Below, piece after piece: positions 33,867-41,388 of a DNA stretch of 64,000 nt (position 1 is the stretch's first letter; each line of letters begins with the position of its first letter). The notes under the pieces are model-generated. The model had not been told where the DNA came from. It searched no databases and saw only the letters and a list, made by a program, of their open reading frames with translations. The position numbers were made by a program, and so were the translations under genes. The DNA is taken from the NCBI GenBank assembly GCA_017625535.1, contig JAGAKR010000014.1, forward strand, positions 54,242-118,241. The letters run 5' to 3'. Source of the stretch: Bacteroidales bacterium (GTDB lineage Bacteria > Bacteroidota > Bacteroidia > Bacteroidales > UBA932).

Positions 33867-35162
33867 ATGGTTATGAAATCACTCAAGAATTTGGCGGCAG
33901 TGCTGGTGGCGGCACTTCTGGCATCCTGCAGCGGCACAGGATTCAAGACTGTTCAGGTAGAGCAGTTCAAACAGACAATAAAGGACCCTTCAATCACACT
34001 GGTTGATGTGAGAACCCCTGCAGAGTATGCACAGGGACATATAGACGGGGCAATGAACCTTGATGTATGGGATTCACTTTTTGTAGATAATGCTGTAAAG
34101 GCACTTCCTGCGGGGAGCAAGGTAGCAGTTTACTGCAAAAGCGGCAGAAGAAGTGCAGAGGCAGCAGGCAAACTGCAGGAGAAGGGGTATGATGTGGTAA
34201 ATCTGGATGGAGGTTTCCTTGCGTGGAATGATTTCCGCCACAAGAGGGACTATGTTATAGTGGTACACGGTGGTGCAGGCAATGTGGCATCGGTTGAGAA
34301 GGATTCTGTAAAGGCTGCAAAGTATTATGCGGCGCTGGATTCGGCACTTGCTATCGGGAGCAAGGTTCTGGAGGCAGGCGGCAAAGGGCCTGAGGCTGTA
34401 ATTGCTGTAATAAACTATTTTGAGGGGAATCCTCTCTTCAATGCCGGCAAAGGTGCAACAATTTCAGATGCAGGTATATTTGAGCTTGATGCCTGCATTA
34501 TGGAGGGCAAGGACCTTTCTGCAGGTGCAGTGGCAGGTGTTACAAATGTAAAGAACCCTATAAATGCGGCGTATGCTGTAAAGACCAAGTCTGAGCATGT
34601 CCTTCTGGCCGGGAAAGGAGCGGAGGAGTTTGCAGCAGAGCAGGGGCTTGAGCTGGTGGACAACCTCTATTTTGCAACCCCAAAAACAATGCGCTGGGTT
34701 GAGGAACTAAAGCATAAGAGCAAGAAGAACGGTACTGTAGGTTGTGTTGTACTTGATACTGACGGAAACCTTACAGCCGGAACAAGTACAGGCGGCCGTT
34801 TCCGCAAGAAATGGGGCAGGATAGGTGATGCACCTATTGTGGGGGCCGGTACATACGCAGACAACAACTCTTGTGCGGTATCCTGTACAGGACACGGAGA
34901 GTATTATATCCGCCACGCAGTTGCCTTCAACCTTGGGGCACGCTACAAATATCTGGGAGAGTCACTTGAGCAGGCGGCTGATTATATAATTAACACAGAA
35001 CTCAATTCTGAGCACGGAAACGGCGGTCTGGTGGCTGTGGACAAGGACGGAAACATAGCAATGCCGTTCAACAGCACCGGAATGTACAGGGGATACCTCT
35101 ACAAAAATGAGGGGACAACAGGAGTGGTAAGCAAAGTGGGCATAGGTCCGGATCTTAAGTAA
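33867..35162 (+). CDS. Lipoprotein fusing a rhodanese domain to an isoaspartyl peptidase/L-asparaginase
   Basis: A single uninterrupted 431-codon frame. Residues 1-22 are a lipoprotein signal (AAVLVAALLASCSG). Residues 25-125 form a rhodanese domain: ITLVDVRTPAEYAQGHIDGA and the active-site loop VYCKSGRRSAEA with catalytic cysteine near residue 91. From about 129 an Ntn-hydrolase of the asparaginase-2 family begins (VIVVHGGAGNV), with NAGKGATISDAG and the self-cleaving threonine in NGTVGCVVLDTDGNLTAG near residue 290; GHGEYYIRH and the terminal glycine-rich part are also present. The peptidase half hydrolyses beta-aspartyl dipeptides or asparagine. Members are usually free-standing; covalent fusion to rhodanese in an envelope lipoprotein is unusual. 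Confidence 0.88.
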   Translation: MVMKSLKNLAAVLVAALLASCSGTGFKTVQVEQFKQTIKDPSITLVDVRTPAEYAQGHIDGAMNLDVWDSLFVDNAVKALPAGSKVAVYCKSGRRSAEAAGKLQEKGYDVVNLDGGFLAWNDFRHKRDYVIVVHGGAGNVASVEKDSVKAAKYYAALDSALAIGSKVLEAGGKGPEAVIAVINYFEGNPLFNAGKGATISDAGIFELDACIMEGKDLSAGAVAGVTNVKNPINAAYAVKTKSEHVLLAGKGAEEFAAEQGLELVDNLYFATPKTMRWVEELKHKSKKNGTVGCVVLDTDGNLTAGTSTGGRFRKKWGRIGDAPIVGAGTYADNNSCAVSCTGHGEYYIRHAVAFNLGARYKYLGESLEQAADYIINTELNSEHGNGGLVAVDKDGNIAMPFNSTGMYRGYLYKNEGTTGVVSKVGIGPDLK

Positions 35163-35193
35163 ATTGTTCCCCAACGGAGTTTTTTGGAACACA

Positions 35194-35232
35194 GGGCACA
35201 AAAGGGAAACTTTTTGTGCCCAAGTTTTTTCA
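35194..35232 (+). terminator. Terminator after the rhodanese-peptidase gene
   Basis: Stem GGGCACAAAA (35194-35203) and TTTTGTGCCC (35212-35221), then AAGTTTTTTC. Confidence 0.85.
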
Positions 35233-35263
35233 GGGGAGGTTATATTTGCAGAAAATTAAGGAT

Positions 35264-37165
35264 ATGATAAAGAGTTTCTTCAAGCATTATATATTGTTCT
35301 TCCTGTTCTGCGTTGTGCAGAAAGGGGTATTCTTCCTCTACTACTACAAAGAGTTCTACAGCCAGTACGGATTCGGGGATTTTGTGGATGTGGTATTGCA
35401 CGGCCTCCCTCTGGATGCTGCAATAGCAGGTTACCTTACAGCCATTCCGGCCTTGCTGCTCATTGCAAGTGTATGGTGGCAGGGGAAAGCCCTCAAATAT
35501 ATCTTCAAGGGGTATTACATTTTCTGCGCAGTGCTGCTGGCCCTCATTTTTGTAGGGGACCTTGCACTTTACGAGCACTGGGGGTTCCGTCTTGACTCCA
35601 CTCCTCTATTCTATTTGAAATCAAGCCCTAAAGATGCCTTTGCCAGTGCAACATTCGGGATGATTGTGGCAGGTATAGTGGATCTGGCCGTGTATATTGC
35701 GGTATTTTTGTGGCTGAGCAAAAAATTCCTTTCACAGGATTGGCTGGGCAGGCCGGTAATTCATAAAGTGAGGAAAACCGTTGTGCTGGTTCTCCTTGCC
35801 GGAGCATTGTTCCTTCCAATCCGCGGAGGCCTCACAGTGGCAACCCTAAACACCGGAAAAGTGTATTACAGCCAGGATATGAGGCTCAACCACGCAGCCA
35901 TAAACCCTTGTTTCAGCCTTTTGGAATCAATGTCAAGGGATGCCTCATTTGCCACCCAGTACAAGTATCTTCCTCCCGACAGGGCTTCAGAGCTTTTCTC
36001 CACTATGCAGGATGTTTCCATACAGGGGAATGGGGCTGCCATAATGGGCAGTCCTGAGGCAGAGGCCGGGGAAGACTCGTCGGGAAGAATGCAATTGTTG
36101 AAGCCTGGGAAACCCAATATTGTGGTGGTGATTCTGGAGAGTTTCCTTTCAAAGGCAATGGGTACCCTTGGGGGAATTGAAGGTGTTGCTGTGAATATGG
36201 ATAGCCTTGGGGCTCAGGGGGTGCTGTTTACAAATTTTTATGCAAACAGTTTCCGTACAGACAGGGGAATTGTCTCAATCCTTAGCGGTTACCCTGCACA
36301 GCCAACCAACAGCATTATGAAATATCCGCGCAAGAGCCAGTCTCTGCCTTCAATTTCAAAGGCTCTGGCACAGAACGGATATGATTTGCAGTACATTTAC
36401 GGCGGCGATGCAAACTTTACAAATATGCGCTCTTACCTTACTGCAATGGGTTTTGAAAATATAGTAAGCGATGTGGATTTCCCATTGTCAGACAAATTGA
36501 GCAAATGGGGGGCACACGATGATGTGATGTTTGGCAAGATTGCAACACAATTGGAGGCGGGGCAGGAGAAGGAGCCTTTCCTTAAGGTTATACAGACTTC
36601 CAGCAGCCACGAGCCGTTTGAGGTGCCCGGGTTTGCCAGACTGGAAGATGAACGCCTTAACTCCATTGCGTTTGCAGACAGTTGCCTGCAGAGTTTCATA
36701 AACCGCTATAAGAATACCCCATATTGGAGCAATACCCTGTTTGTGCTTGTACCGGACCACGCAATGCAGTACCCTGTAGATTTGGATGTCTTCTCATCCC
36801 AGAGGTACAGGATTCCACTCATTTTCTATGGAGAGGCCCTTGCTGTTCGTGGTGTGAAAGTAGATGTTTTGGGTTCCCAGATAGATATTGCGGCAACTCT
36901 GTTGGGGCAGTTGGGGATTCCGCATACGGAATTTGCATTCAGCAAAGATATGCTTGAGCCGGCAAATCCAAGGTTCGGATTCTTTACCGTACCTGATGCC
37001 TTTGGTATGGTTACCGATTCCGGAGAGGTGGTATTTGACAATGTTGCAAAGAAAATTTACTCAACTTCGCTGCCTGACACCCTTGCTTTGGAGCGAGGAA
37101 AGGCATTTTTGCAAAAACTTTACGACGATTTGGAAAAAAGAGGCAATAAAAATTTGCAGGATTAA
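35264..37165 (+). CDS. LtaS-like alkaline-phosphatase-superfamily membrane enzyme
   Basis: About 633 residues from the ATG at 35264; the frame reaches back to a GTG at 35216 inside the preceding terminator. TATATTTG at 35241-35248 is a likely -7 box, giving a short leader. Five hydrophobic segments fill residues 1-200, followed by an extracytoplasmic sulfatase-fold domain: NIVVVILESFLSKAMG (metal site), NSFRTDRGIVSILSGYPAQPT with the nucleophilic threonine near 331, YGGDANFTNMRSYL, and LVPDHAMQY. Family members transfer phosphoglycerol or phosphoethanolamine groups to lipids or glycans. Gram-negative Bacteroidota have no lipoteichoic acid, so the acceptor is probably a capsule, LPS or lipid head group; substrate unknown. 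Confidence 0.88.
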   Translation: MIKSFFKHYILFFLFCVVQKGVFFLYYYKEFYSQYGFGDFVDVVLHGLPLDAAIAGYLTAIPALLLIASVWWQGKALKYIFKGYYIFCAVLLALIFVGDLALYEHWGFRLDSTPLFYLKSSPKDAFASATFGMIVAGIVDLAVYIAVFLWLSKKFLSQDWLGRPVIHKVRKTVVLVLLAGALFLPIRGGLTVATLNTGKVYYSQDMRLNHAAINPCFSLLESMSRDASFATQYKYLPPDRASELFSTMQDVSIQGNGAAIMGSPEAEAGEDSSGRMQLLKPGKPNIVVVILESFLSKAMGTLGGIEGVAVNMDSLGAQGVLFTNFYANSFRTDRGIVSILSGYPAQPTNSIMKYPRKSQSLPSISKALAQNGYDLQYIYGGDANFTNMRSYLTAMGFENIVSDVDFPLSDKLSKWGAHDDVMFGKIATQLEAGQEKEPFLKVIQTSSSHEPFEVPGFARLEDERLNSIAFADSCLQSFINRYKNTPYWSNTLFVLVPDHAMQYPVDLDVFSSQRYRIPLIFYGEALAVRGVKVDVLGSQIDIAATLLGQLGIPHTEFAFSKDMLEPANPRFGFFTVPDAFGMVTDSGEVVFDNVAKKIYSTSLPDTLALERGKAFLQKLYDDLEKRGNKNLQD

Positions 37166-37183
37166 AAAAAATGCATACCTTTG
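37153..37183 (+). promoter_or_regulatory. tRNA promoter
   Basis: TTTG (37153-37156), 19 bases, TACCTTTG (37176-37183): an exact Bacteroidota promoter overlapping the end of the LtaS-like gene. Confidence 0.85.
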
Positions 37184-37213
37184 CAACCCGTTTGAGACAA
37201 AACGGTTGCTCAT

Positions 37214-37284
37214 TGAGATATGGTGTAATGGTAGCACAAGAGATTCTGGCTCTCTTGGTTCGGGTTCGAGTCCTGATATCTCAA
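37214..37284 (+). tRNA. tRNA-Gln (CTG)
   Basis: A 71-base cloverleaf: acceptor TGAGATA/TATCTCA, D arm GGTGTAATGGTAGCAC, anticodon stem AGAGA/TCTCT with loop TTCTGGC (anticodon CTG), T arm with GGTTCGAGTCC. The discriminator is A and CCA is not encoded. Confidence 0.93.
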
Positions 37285-37293
37285 CACTATGTT

Positions 37294-37367
37294 GGCGCGA
37301 TAGCTCAGCTGGTTAGAGCGCATGATTCATAATCATGAGGTCCCCAGTTCAATCCTGGGTCGCGCTA
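37294..37367 (+). tRNA. tRNA with anticodon CAT (elongator Met, or Ile2)
   Basis: A 74-base cloverleaf: acceptor GGCGCGA/TCGCGCT (one G-U pair), D arm GCTCAGCTGGTTAGAGC, anticodon stem CATGA/TCATG with loop TTCATAA, T arm CCCAG/CTGGG. It lacks the initiator C1-A72 mismatch and the GGG-CCC anticodon stem, so it is an elongator-type Met tRNA or the lysidine-modified Ile tRNA. Its 3' end is the last clearly resident sequence before the ICE. Confidence 0.92.
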
Positions 37368-37378
37368 CTCTGAAAATT

Positions 37379-37411
37379 AAGCACTTACGATAATTCGTGA
37401 GTGCTTTTTTT
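37379..37411 (+). terminator. Terminator after the tRNA pair
   Basis: Stem AAGCACTTACGA with TCGTGAGTGCTT (37379-37390 and 37395-37406, one mismatch), followed by TTTTT. Confidence 0.9.
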
Positions 37412-37429
37412 ATATGCATTATGACAGAT

Positions 37430-37491
37430 GCGGACAAAATCTGGGACAAATTGATGTTTTTCCCATGGTTTTTGTCCGCTTTTTTTGTCCG
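37430..37491. repeat. GGACAAA repeat cluster near the ICE end
   Basis: GCGGACAAAA (37430-37439) and its exact inverse TTTTGTCCGC (37470-37479), plus GGGACAAA at 37443-37450 and TTTTTGTCCG at 37482-37491: four GGACAAA sites in 62 bases, two in each orientation. They could be arm-type binding sites of the integrase or excisionase. The rest of 37,412-37,616 has no gene. Confidence 0.5.
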
Positions 37492-37576
37492 TGTTTTTAT
37501 GTTGGAATGTTGACAGTTTACACATTGAATAGTTATAAAAAACAAATAAAATTATAACTATATGATAAAAATATTA

Positions 37577-37584
37577 TATCTTTG
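37577..37584 (+). promoter_or_regulatory. -7 box before the excisionase-integrase pair
   Basis: TATCTTTG fits TAnnTTTG; no TTTG is found 19-21 bases upstream, so this promoter may need an activator. Confidence 0.45.
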
Positions 37585-37634
37585 TCTTTGTAATCAAGAC
37601 AGAATAATTTTTAAAATTGTCAATGTTTTTAATT

Positions 37635-37946
37635 ATGAACGAAGATTTGTCTAAAATTCAAGAGTTGGCTGCACAGATGAAAACTCTCTTACCAGATGGC
37701 AAGAAAAATGCCCTGGACAAATTGTTGTTTGGACGGTTGTCCGGACGTCGGAAGAATGGTGTTGAAAAGGGAGTGGTGGTTCACCCCAAATTGGGGAGGC
37801 TCCTTACTGCAGGAAGGGCATCTGAAATCACCGGCTACACTACAGCATGGCTGTTACAGTTGGCCAAGGCTGGCAGGATAAGGTATATCAAGCCGAAAAG
37901 AAACGTATTGTACTTCGAACAGGACATTTTGAGTTATATGAATTAA
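37635..37946 (+). CDS. Excisionase-like helix-turn-helix protein
   Basis: Predicted 103 residues from the ATG at 37635 (another ATG at 37623 and a TTG at 37617 are in frame). The C-terminal half (LLTAGRASEITGYTTAWLLQ then AKAGRIRYIKPKRNVLYF, ending EQDILSYMN) is the winged MerR/HTH_17 pattern of excisionases and helix-turn-helix proteins found beside Bacteroidota integrases. The N-terminal half is a short charged helix. Six bases separate its stop from the integrase ATG, so the two are surely co-expressed. The role in excision is inferred from fold and place. Confidence 0.75.
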   Translation: MNEDLSKIQELAAQMKTLLPDGKKNALDKLLFGRLSGRRKNGVEKGVVVHPKLGRLLTAGRASEITGYTTAWLLQLAKAGRIRYIKPKRNVLYFEQDILSYMN

Positions 37947-37951
37947 CTAAA

Positions 37952-39178
37952 ATGTATGTTATGCAAAAGATTATTGGTAAAGTCAGATTGACTACGGTAT
38001 TGAATACCAAGTCAGGTAAAAATGATGTTTATCCAGTCGCTGTAAGAGTGTACCATGGTGGCGTCAGAAGGTATTATAATGTGGAAGGAATATTATGTAA
38101 GGCAAGGTCCTGGCAGTATTTTTTTACCACAAGGGTAGAGAAGAGGAAAGCGGAAGCGGAGAAGGTAAAGGTGTTTTTCAATAAGGTTGCGAAGAGTGTT
38201 GCTTTTCTTGTTGAATCAGAAATATTTTCCTTTGCCAATCTGGATGAAGCCATATCAAAAGGAATTTCGCAGTATTCCTTTGTGTATGTGGATGAAGTTA
38301 TAGATCTTCTTGAGAAAAGAAAAATGGAAATGCAGAAGATAAATACAGCTGCTACATATAGGGGGCTGCAGACAGCGATTAAGAAATGCTATCCAAGAAG
38401 GGTGCGTATTTGTGATGTCAATGGTAGTTGGTTGAACGATTTTGAAAATAGACTTGTGGAGCAAGGTTGCAGTACTGCAACAGTAGGGATAAGGATGCGA
38501 ACTCTGAAGCATGTTTTCAATACCCTGATAGATATGAATGTCTTGTCTGAGAAGTTGTATCCATTTGTAAATTATACAATGCCTAAGGCGACAAGAAGAA
38601 AACTGGCATTGGGTAAAGAATTATTGGATAGGGTCAAAGATTCCACGGCAACAGATCAATATCTGAGCTTGTGGTTATTGTCGTATTATATGCAGGGGAT
38701 CAATTTCTGTGATATGTTACGGTTAAAAAGAAGTAATGTGGAGTTGGTTACAGGTACAATCCGCTTCCATAGATTGAAGACTACCGGAAGAACAAAGTTC
38801 GATGAGGAGACAGTCATCCCAATAACGGACAATATAATTAGGGTGCTTGCAGACTTTATGGACTTAAATGAGTGGAAGAAGATTCCTGGTGATCCGTATC
38901 TTTTGCCATATCTTGATGATTCTATGGATGAGCAGACAAAATGGCGTAGGACAAAGACAATTACCAGGACGGTGAATAGAAAGCTAAAGATACTTTGTCC
39001 GGAGGGAAGAATAACCACATATTCAGCCAGGCATACCTTTACCTCCAATATGCTGCATTTAGGGGCTTCGCTTGAGGATATAGCAAAGTGCCTTGGACAT
39101 ACATCAACGAACACAACAAGGTATTATTTGGACGGTTTGGACTATTCTTCAATAGCAGCTTATACAAGTCAATTATAA
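37952..39178 (+). CDS. int: Tyrosine integrase of the ICE
   Basis: About 408 residues from the ATG at 37952 (or 37961). The layout is that of Bacteroidota ICE integrases: an N-terminal arm-binding region (IIGKVRLTTVLNTKSGKNDV), a SAM-like core-binding domain around 130-220, then the catalytic domain. Box II is YSARHTFTSNMLHLGAS, LGHTSTNTTRYYL carries the second histidine and the tyrosine nucleophile. The usual box I arginine position reads YYMQGINFCDMLRL, a glutamine; IntDOT likewise lacks this arginine. It should recombine the ICE with the 3' region of the adjacent tRNA. Confidence 0.9.
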   Translation: MYVMQKIIGKVRLTTVLNTKSGKNDVYPVAVRVYHGGVRRYYNVEGILCKARSWQYFFTTRVEKRKAEAEKVKVFFNKVAKSVAFLVESEIFSFANLDEAISKGISQYSFVYVDEVIDLLEKRKMEMQKINTAATYRGLQTAIKKCYPRRVRICDVNGSWLNDFENRLVEQGCSTATVGIRMRTLKHVFNTLIDMNVLSEKLYPFVNYTMPKATRRKLALGKELLDRVKDSTATDQYLSLWLLSYYMQGINFCDMLRLKRSNVELVTGTIRFHRLKTTGRTKFDEETVIPITDNIIRVLADFMDLNEWKKIPGDPYLLPYLDDSMDEQTKWRRTKTITRTVNRKLKILCPEGRITTYSARHTFTSNMLHLGASLEDIAKCLGHTSTNTTRYYLDGLDYSSIAAYTSQL

Positions 39179-39201
39179 TAATACAATATAATGCTAATAT
39201 C

Positions 39202-39420
39202 ATGAAAAGAACAGTAGTCATTTCGGACCCTCGGGTGCTTAAGTATATAGATCTGTACAAGTCAACACATCTTCTTGCCGGAACATATAAAGATGATTCG
39301 GATGTAGTGGAGGAGTTGTTGCTGCAGATGAGCAGTTTGCAGGTGATGGATGGAGATATGTATAATGGTTATCCTGAGAAATTAAAGGAAGAGTGTATCA
39401 TTGAAATTGAAAACAAATAG
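39202..39420 (+). CDS. Small protein of a two-member ICE family
   Basis: 72 residues from the ATG at 39202 (MKRTVVISDPRVLKYIDLYK). The N-terminal strand-plus-helix pattern is shared with the 98-residue protein at 44,742 (ITVTITDPDIIHLIDTYQ). The layout could be a ribbon-helix-helix-like DNA-binding or antitoxin fold but no firm match can be made. It lies 23 bases after the integrase stop. Its 3' end joins a truncated ORF6N gene with no gap, which may mark an old recombination junction. Confidence 0.55.
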   Translation: MKRTVVISDPRVLKYIDLYKSTHLLAGTYKDDSDVVEELLLQMSSLQVMDGDMYNGYPEKLKEECIIEIENK

Positions 39421-39421
39421 A

Positions 39422-39757
39422 ATGAATGGGGCAGTTAAACGTAATATTGAGCGATTTGAAGGAGAGGATTTTATGTTCCAGTTAACCAAAGAAGAGTGTT
39501 TAAGGTCGCAATTTACGACCTTAAACGAGGCTCAAGGACAGCACCTCAAATATATGCCATTTGTTTTTACGGAACTTGGCGTGGCAATGTTGTCATCTGT
39601 CTTGCGCTCAAAAGCTGCAAGAGAGATAAATCGTGGTATCATGCGTGCTTTTGTTTCGGTCCGTAGGATATTGTCAGTTATGCCTGGTACTGGCAGAGAT
39701 GTCAAGGAGGAATGCTCTGAAAAAGAGGCAAGAAAGAAAATAGGCTTTAACCGGTAA
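39422..39757 (+). pseudogene. ORF6N-domain protein lacking its N-terminal half
   Basis: The readable 111 residues (NGAVKRNIERFEGEDFMFQL, then YMPFVFTELGVAMLSSVLRS and IMRAFVSVRRILSVMPG) align with residues 35 onward of the intact ORF6N protein at 40,750, but the leading block with VMLDRDLAKLYGVETKALKR is absent and no such sequence lies upstream in any frame. It may be a relic, or a short protein acting on the intact partners. The C-terminus is also shorter. Confidence 0.65.
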
Positions 39758-39762
39758 ATGAT

Positions 39763-40743
39763 ATGAATTATATTGACTTAAACGAACTCAATTCTTATAA
39801 TGTTGAATTGGATGCCGAAAGTGGAGATTATATCCATTGCAGGAGACAATATTCGCAGACCGGAGCATTTTCCTGTACAGGGGTCAATACAATAGTGTCA
39901 TCAGCTGATGTGGCTTTCCTGATGCGTTCATTGCAGGAGTATAGTGTTGAGCATTCTTTTGTGTGTTGTATTAAGGATGATGGCTCGCCATATTTGTTGC
40001 ATCTCGGTATGGGAACTTTTGATGCATGTATGATAAACAAGGATACTATACGCTATACAGCAGACAGATTGGATGCAAAGCAGGTTTATATGATTCATAA
40101 TCATCCGTCGGGAACACTAGCTTTTGGTAAATCGGACAGGATAATGCATCATGGCCTTGAGGAGGTTCTTGGTGAAAGGATGAAAGGCAGTATAGTGATT
40201 AACACCACATCTGGTAAGTACCTTTTTGCTCAGCACAGCCAGGCTGAAGAGACAGTTAATGATATGTCAGGTGCCGATACAGCTGGTCCGGCAGTACAGG
40301 TGCTTGAGTTTGACAGGCAGGTTTTTGCCAAAGATTGGGATTATCACAATGCTGTCCATATCAGAGGATCTTATGATGTCGCTTCTTTTCTCTCATCTCA
40401 GCGCTTTGGTCATAGAGAAAAAAGTGGAATGCTGATAATGAACAAAGGTATGAAAGTCGTGGCCAATGTCCAGCTTCCATATTCAACTCTGACCAGGAGT
40501 AAAGTTGTTCATCTTGCACCCTATATGCAGAATTGTACATGTGCTTTTGGTGGTGTGGCGGTACTGCCATATTTTACGGGCAAGGTAAGCGCAATGGCTA
40601 TAAGGCTTCTGAATGCTGAGTTCAAGAAGATTTCTTCTTTTGATATGGTGGACGTGTGTCATAATATCAATGTTAAATTCCAGTCTGCTGTGGATGATAA
40701 CCTGCTTAATTTTAAATCTCAAACGATTGGTCATATATTTTAA
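39763..40743 (+). CDS. RadC-like JAB/MPN-domain protein
   Basis: A 326-residue protein whose middle carries the JAMM metal motif VYMIHNHPSGTLAFGKSDR near residues 107-125. Such RadC-like proteins are frequent passengers of Bacteroidota ICEs, plasmids and defence islands; despite the RadC name, a repair function is not established. The C-terminal 150 residues (FAKDWDYHNAVHIRGSYDVA onward) match nothing I know. The gene is sandwiched between the truncated and intact ORF6N genes, five and six bases away, so the three form one operon. Confidence 0.8.
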   Translation: MNYIDLNELNSYNVELDAESGDYIHCRRQYSQTGAFSCTGVNTIVSSADVAFLMRSLQEYSVEHSFVCCIKDDGSPYLLHLGMGTFDACMINKDTIRYTADRLDAKQVYMIHNHPSGTLAFGKSDRIMHHGLEEVLGERMKGSIVINTTSGKYLFAQHSQAEETVNDMSGADTAGPAVQVLEFDRQVFAKDWDYHNAVHIRGSYDVASFLSSQRFGHREKSGMLIMNKGMKVVANVQLPYSTLTRSKVVHLAPYMQNCTCAFGGVAVLPYFTGKVSAMAIRLLNAEFKKISSFDMVDVCHNINVKFQSAVDDNLLNFKSQTIGHIF

Positions 40744-40749
40744 AGGATT

Positions 40750-41316
40750 ATGGAACTTCAGGTAATACAGAATATGATATATGAGATACGTGGACAGAAG
40801 GTGATGCTGGACCGTGATCTTGCCAAACTTTATGGCGTGGAAACAAAAGCATTGAAGAGGAGTGTTAAGAATAATATGAAACGTTTTCCGGAAGATTTTA
40901 TGTTTGTGCTGACAAGGGAAGAGTGGGAGTCTTTGAGGTGTAAAAATTGCACCTCAAACAGTAGAGGAGGAGTGAGGTATCTCCCTTTTGCCTTTACAGA
41001 GCAGGGAGTGGCCATGCTGTCAGGACTATTGAATAGTGATACAGCGGTAAATGTAAATATTTCCATAATGAGGGCTTTTGTTTCTGTGCGTAGGATATTG
41101 TCAGTTATGCCAGGCATAAAGGATGAGATAGAGACCTTAAAAAGAAAAATGGAGGAACTTGAGAGGTGTACTCTTGAGGCGGTTAATGACCTTAGTGAGG
41201 ATACCAGAAATGAGTTGGATGATATCTATCTTGCGTTGGCCCAGTTGGCCAGTAAGCAAAAGTCTGCAGAGTCAGCGCGGAAGAGGATTGGATATAAATT
41301 AAACTTTGATTATTAA
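40750..41316 (+). CDS. ORF6N-domain protein (antirepressor type)
   Basis: A 188-residue protein: ORF6N domain in residues 5-90 (MIYEIRGQKVMLDRDLAKLY, KRFPEDFMFVLTREEWESL, YLPFAFTEQGVAMLSGLL), then a coiled-coil tail (DEIETLKRKMEELERCTLEA). ORF6N domains derive from phage antirepressors and are thought to bind DNA or repressors. The region encoding RAFVSVRRILSVMPG is almost identical at DNA level to that of the truncated copy at 39.4-39.7 kb, showing recent duplication or gene conversion. Confidence 0.85.
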   Translation: MELQVIQNMIYEIRGQKVMLDRDLAKLYGVETKALKRSVKNNMKRFPEDFMFVLTREEWESLRCKNCTSNSRGGVRYLPFAFTEQGVAMLSGLLNSDTAVNVNISIMRAFVSVRRILSVMPGIKDEIETLKRKMEELERCTLEAVNDLSEDTRNELDDIYLALAQLASKQKSAESARKRIGYKLNFDY

Positions 41317-41388
41317 ATGTTTGAACACTTGTTTTTTAGAGTAATTTTTTGTAACTTTAACTATACTAATAAATTAAACTGTAATATT

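Noticed and set aside
37171-37186. CTnDOT-type core att sequence (GTAnnTTTGC) at the tRNA promoter
   Set aside because: The match is ATACCTTTGC, one base off, and is fully explained as the -7 box; it also lies upstream of the tRNAs.
37214-37284. tRNA-Gln gene as the integration site
   Set aside because: Resident-like tRNA and terminator sequence continue beyond it; the break in composition follows the second tRNA.
39202-39757. Frameshifted single ORF6N gene across 39,202-39,757
   Set aside because: The missing N-terminal ORF6N residues are not present in any frame upstream; the preceding gene is a different small protein.
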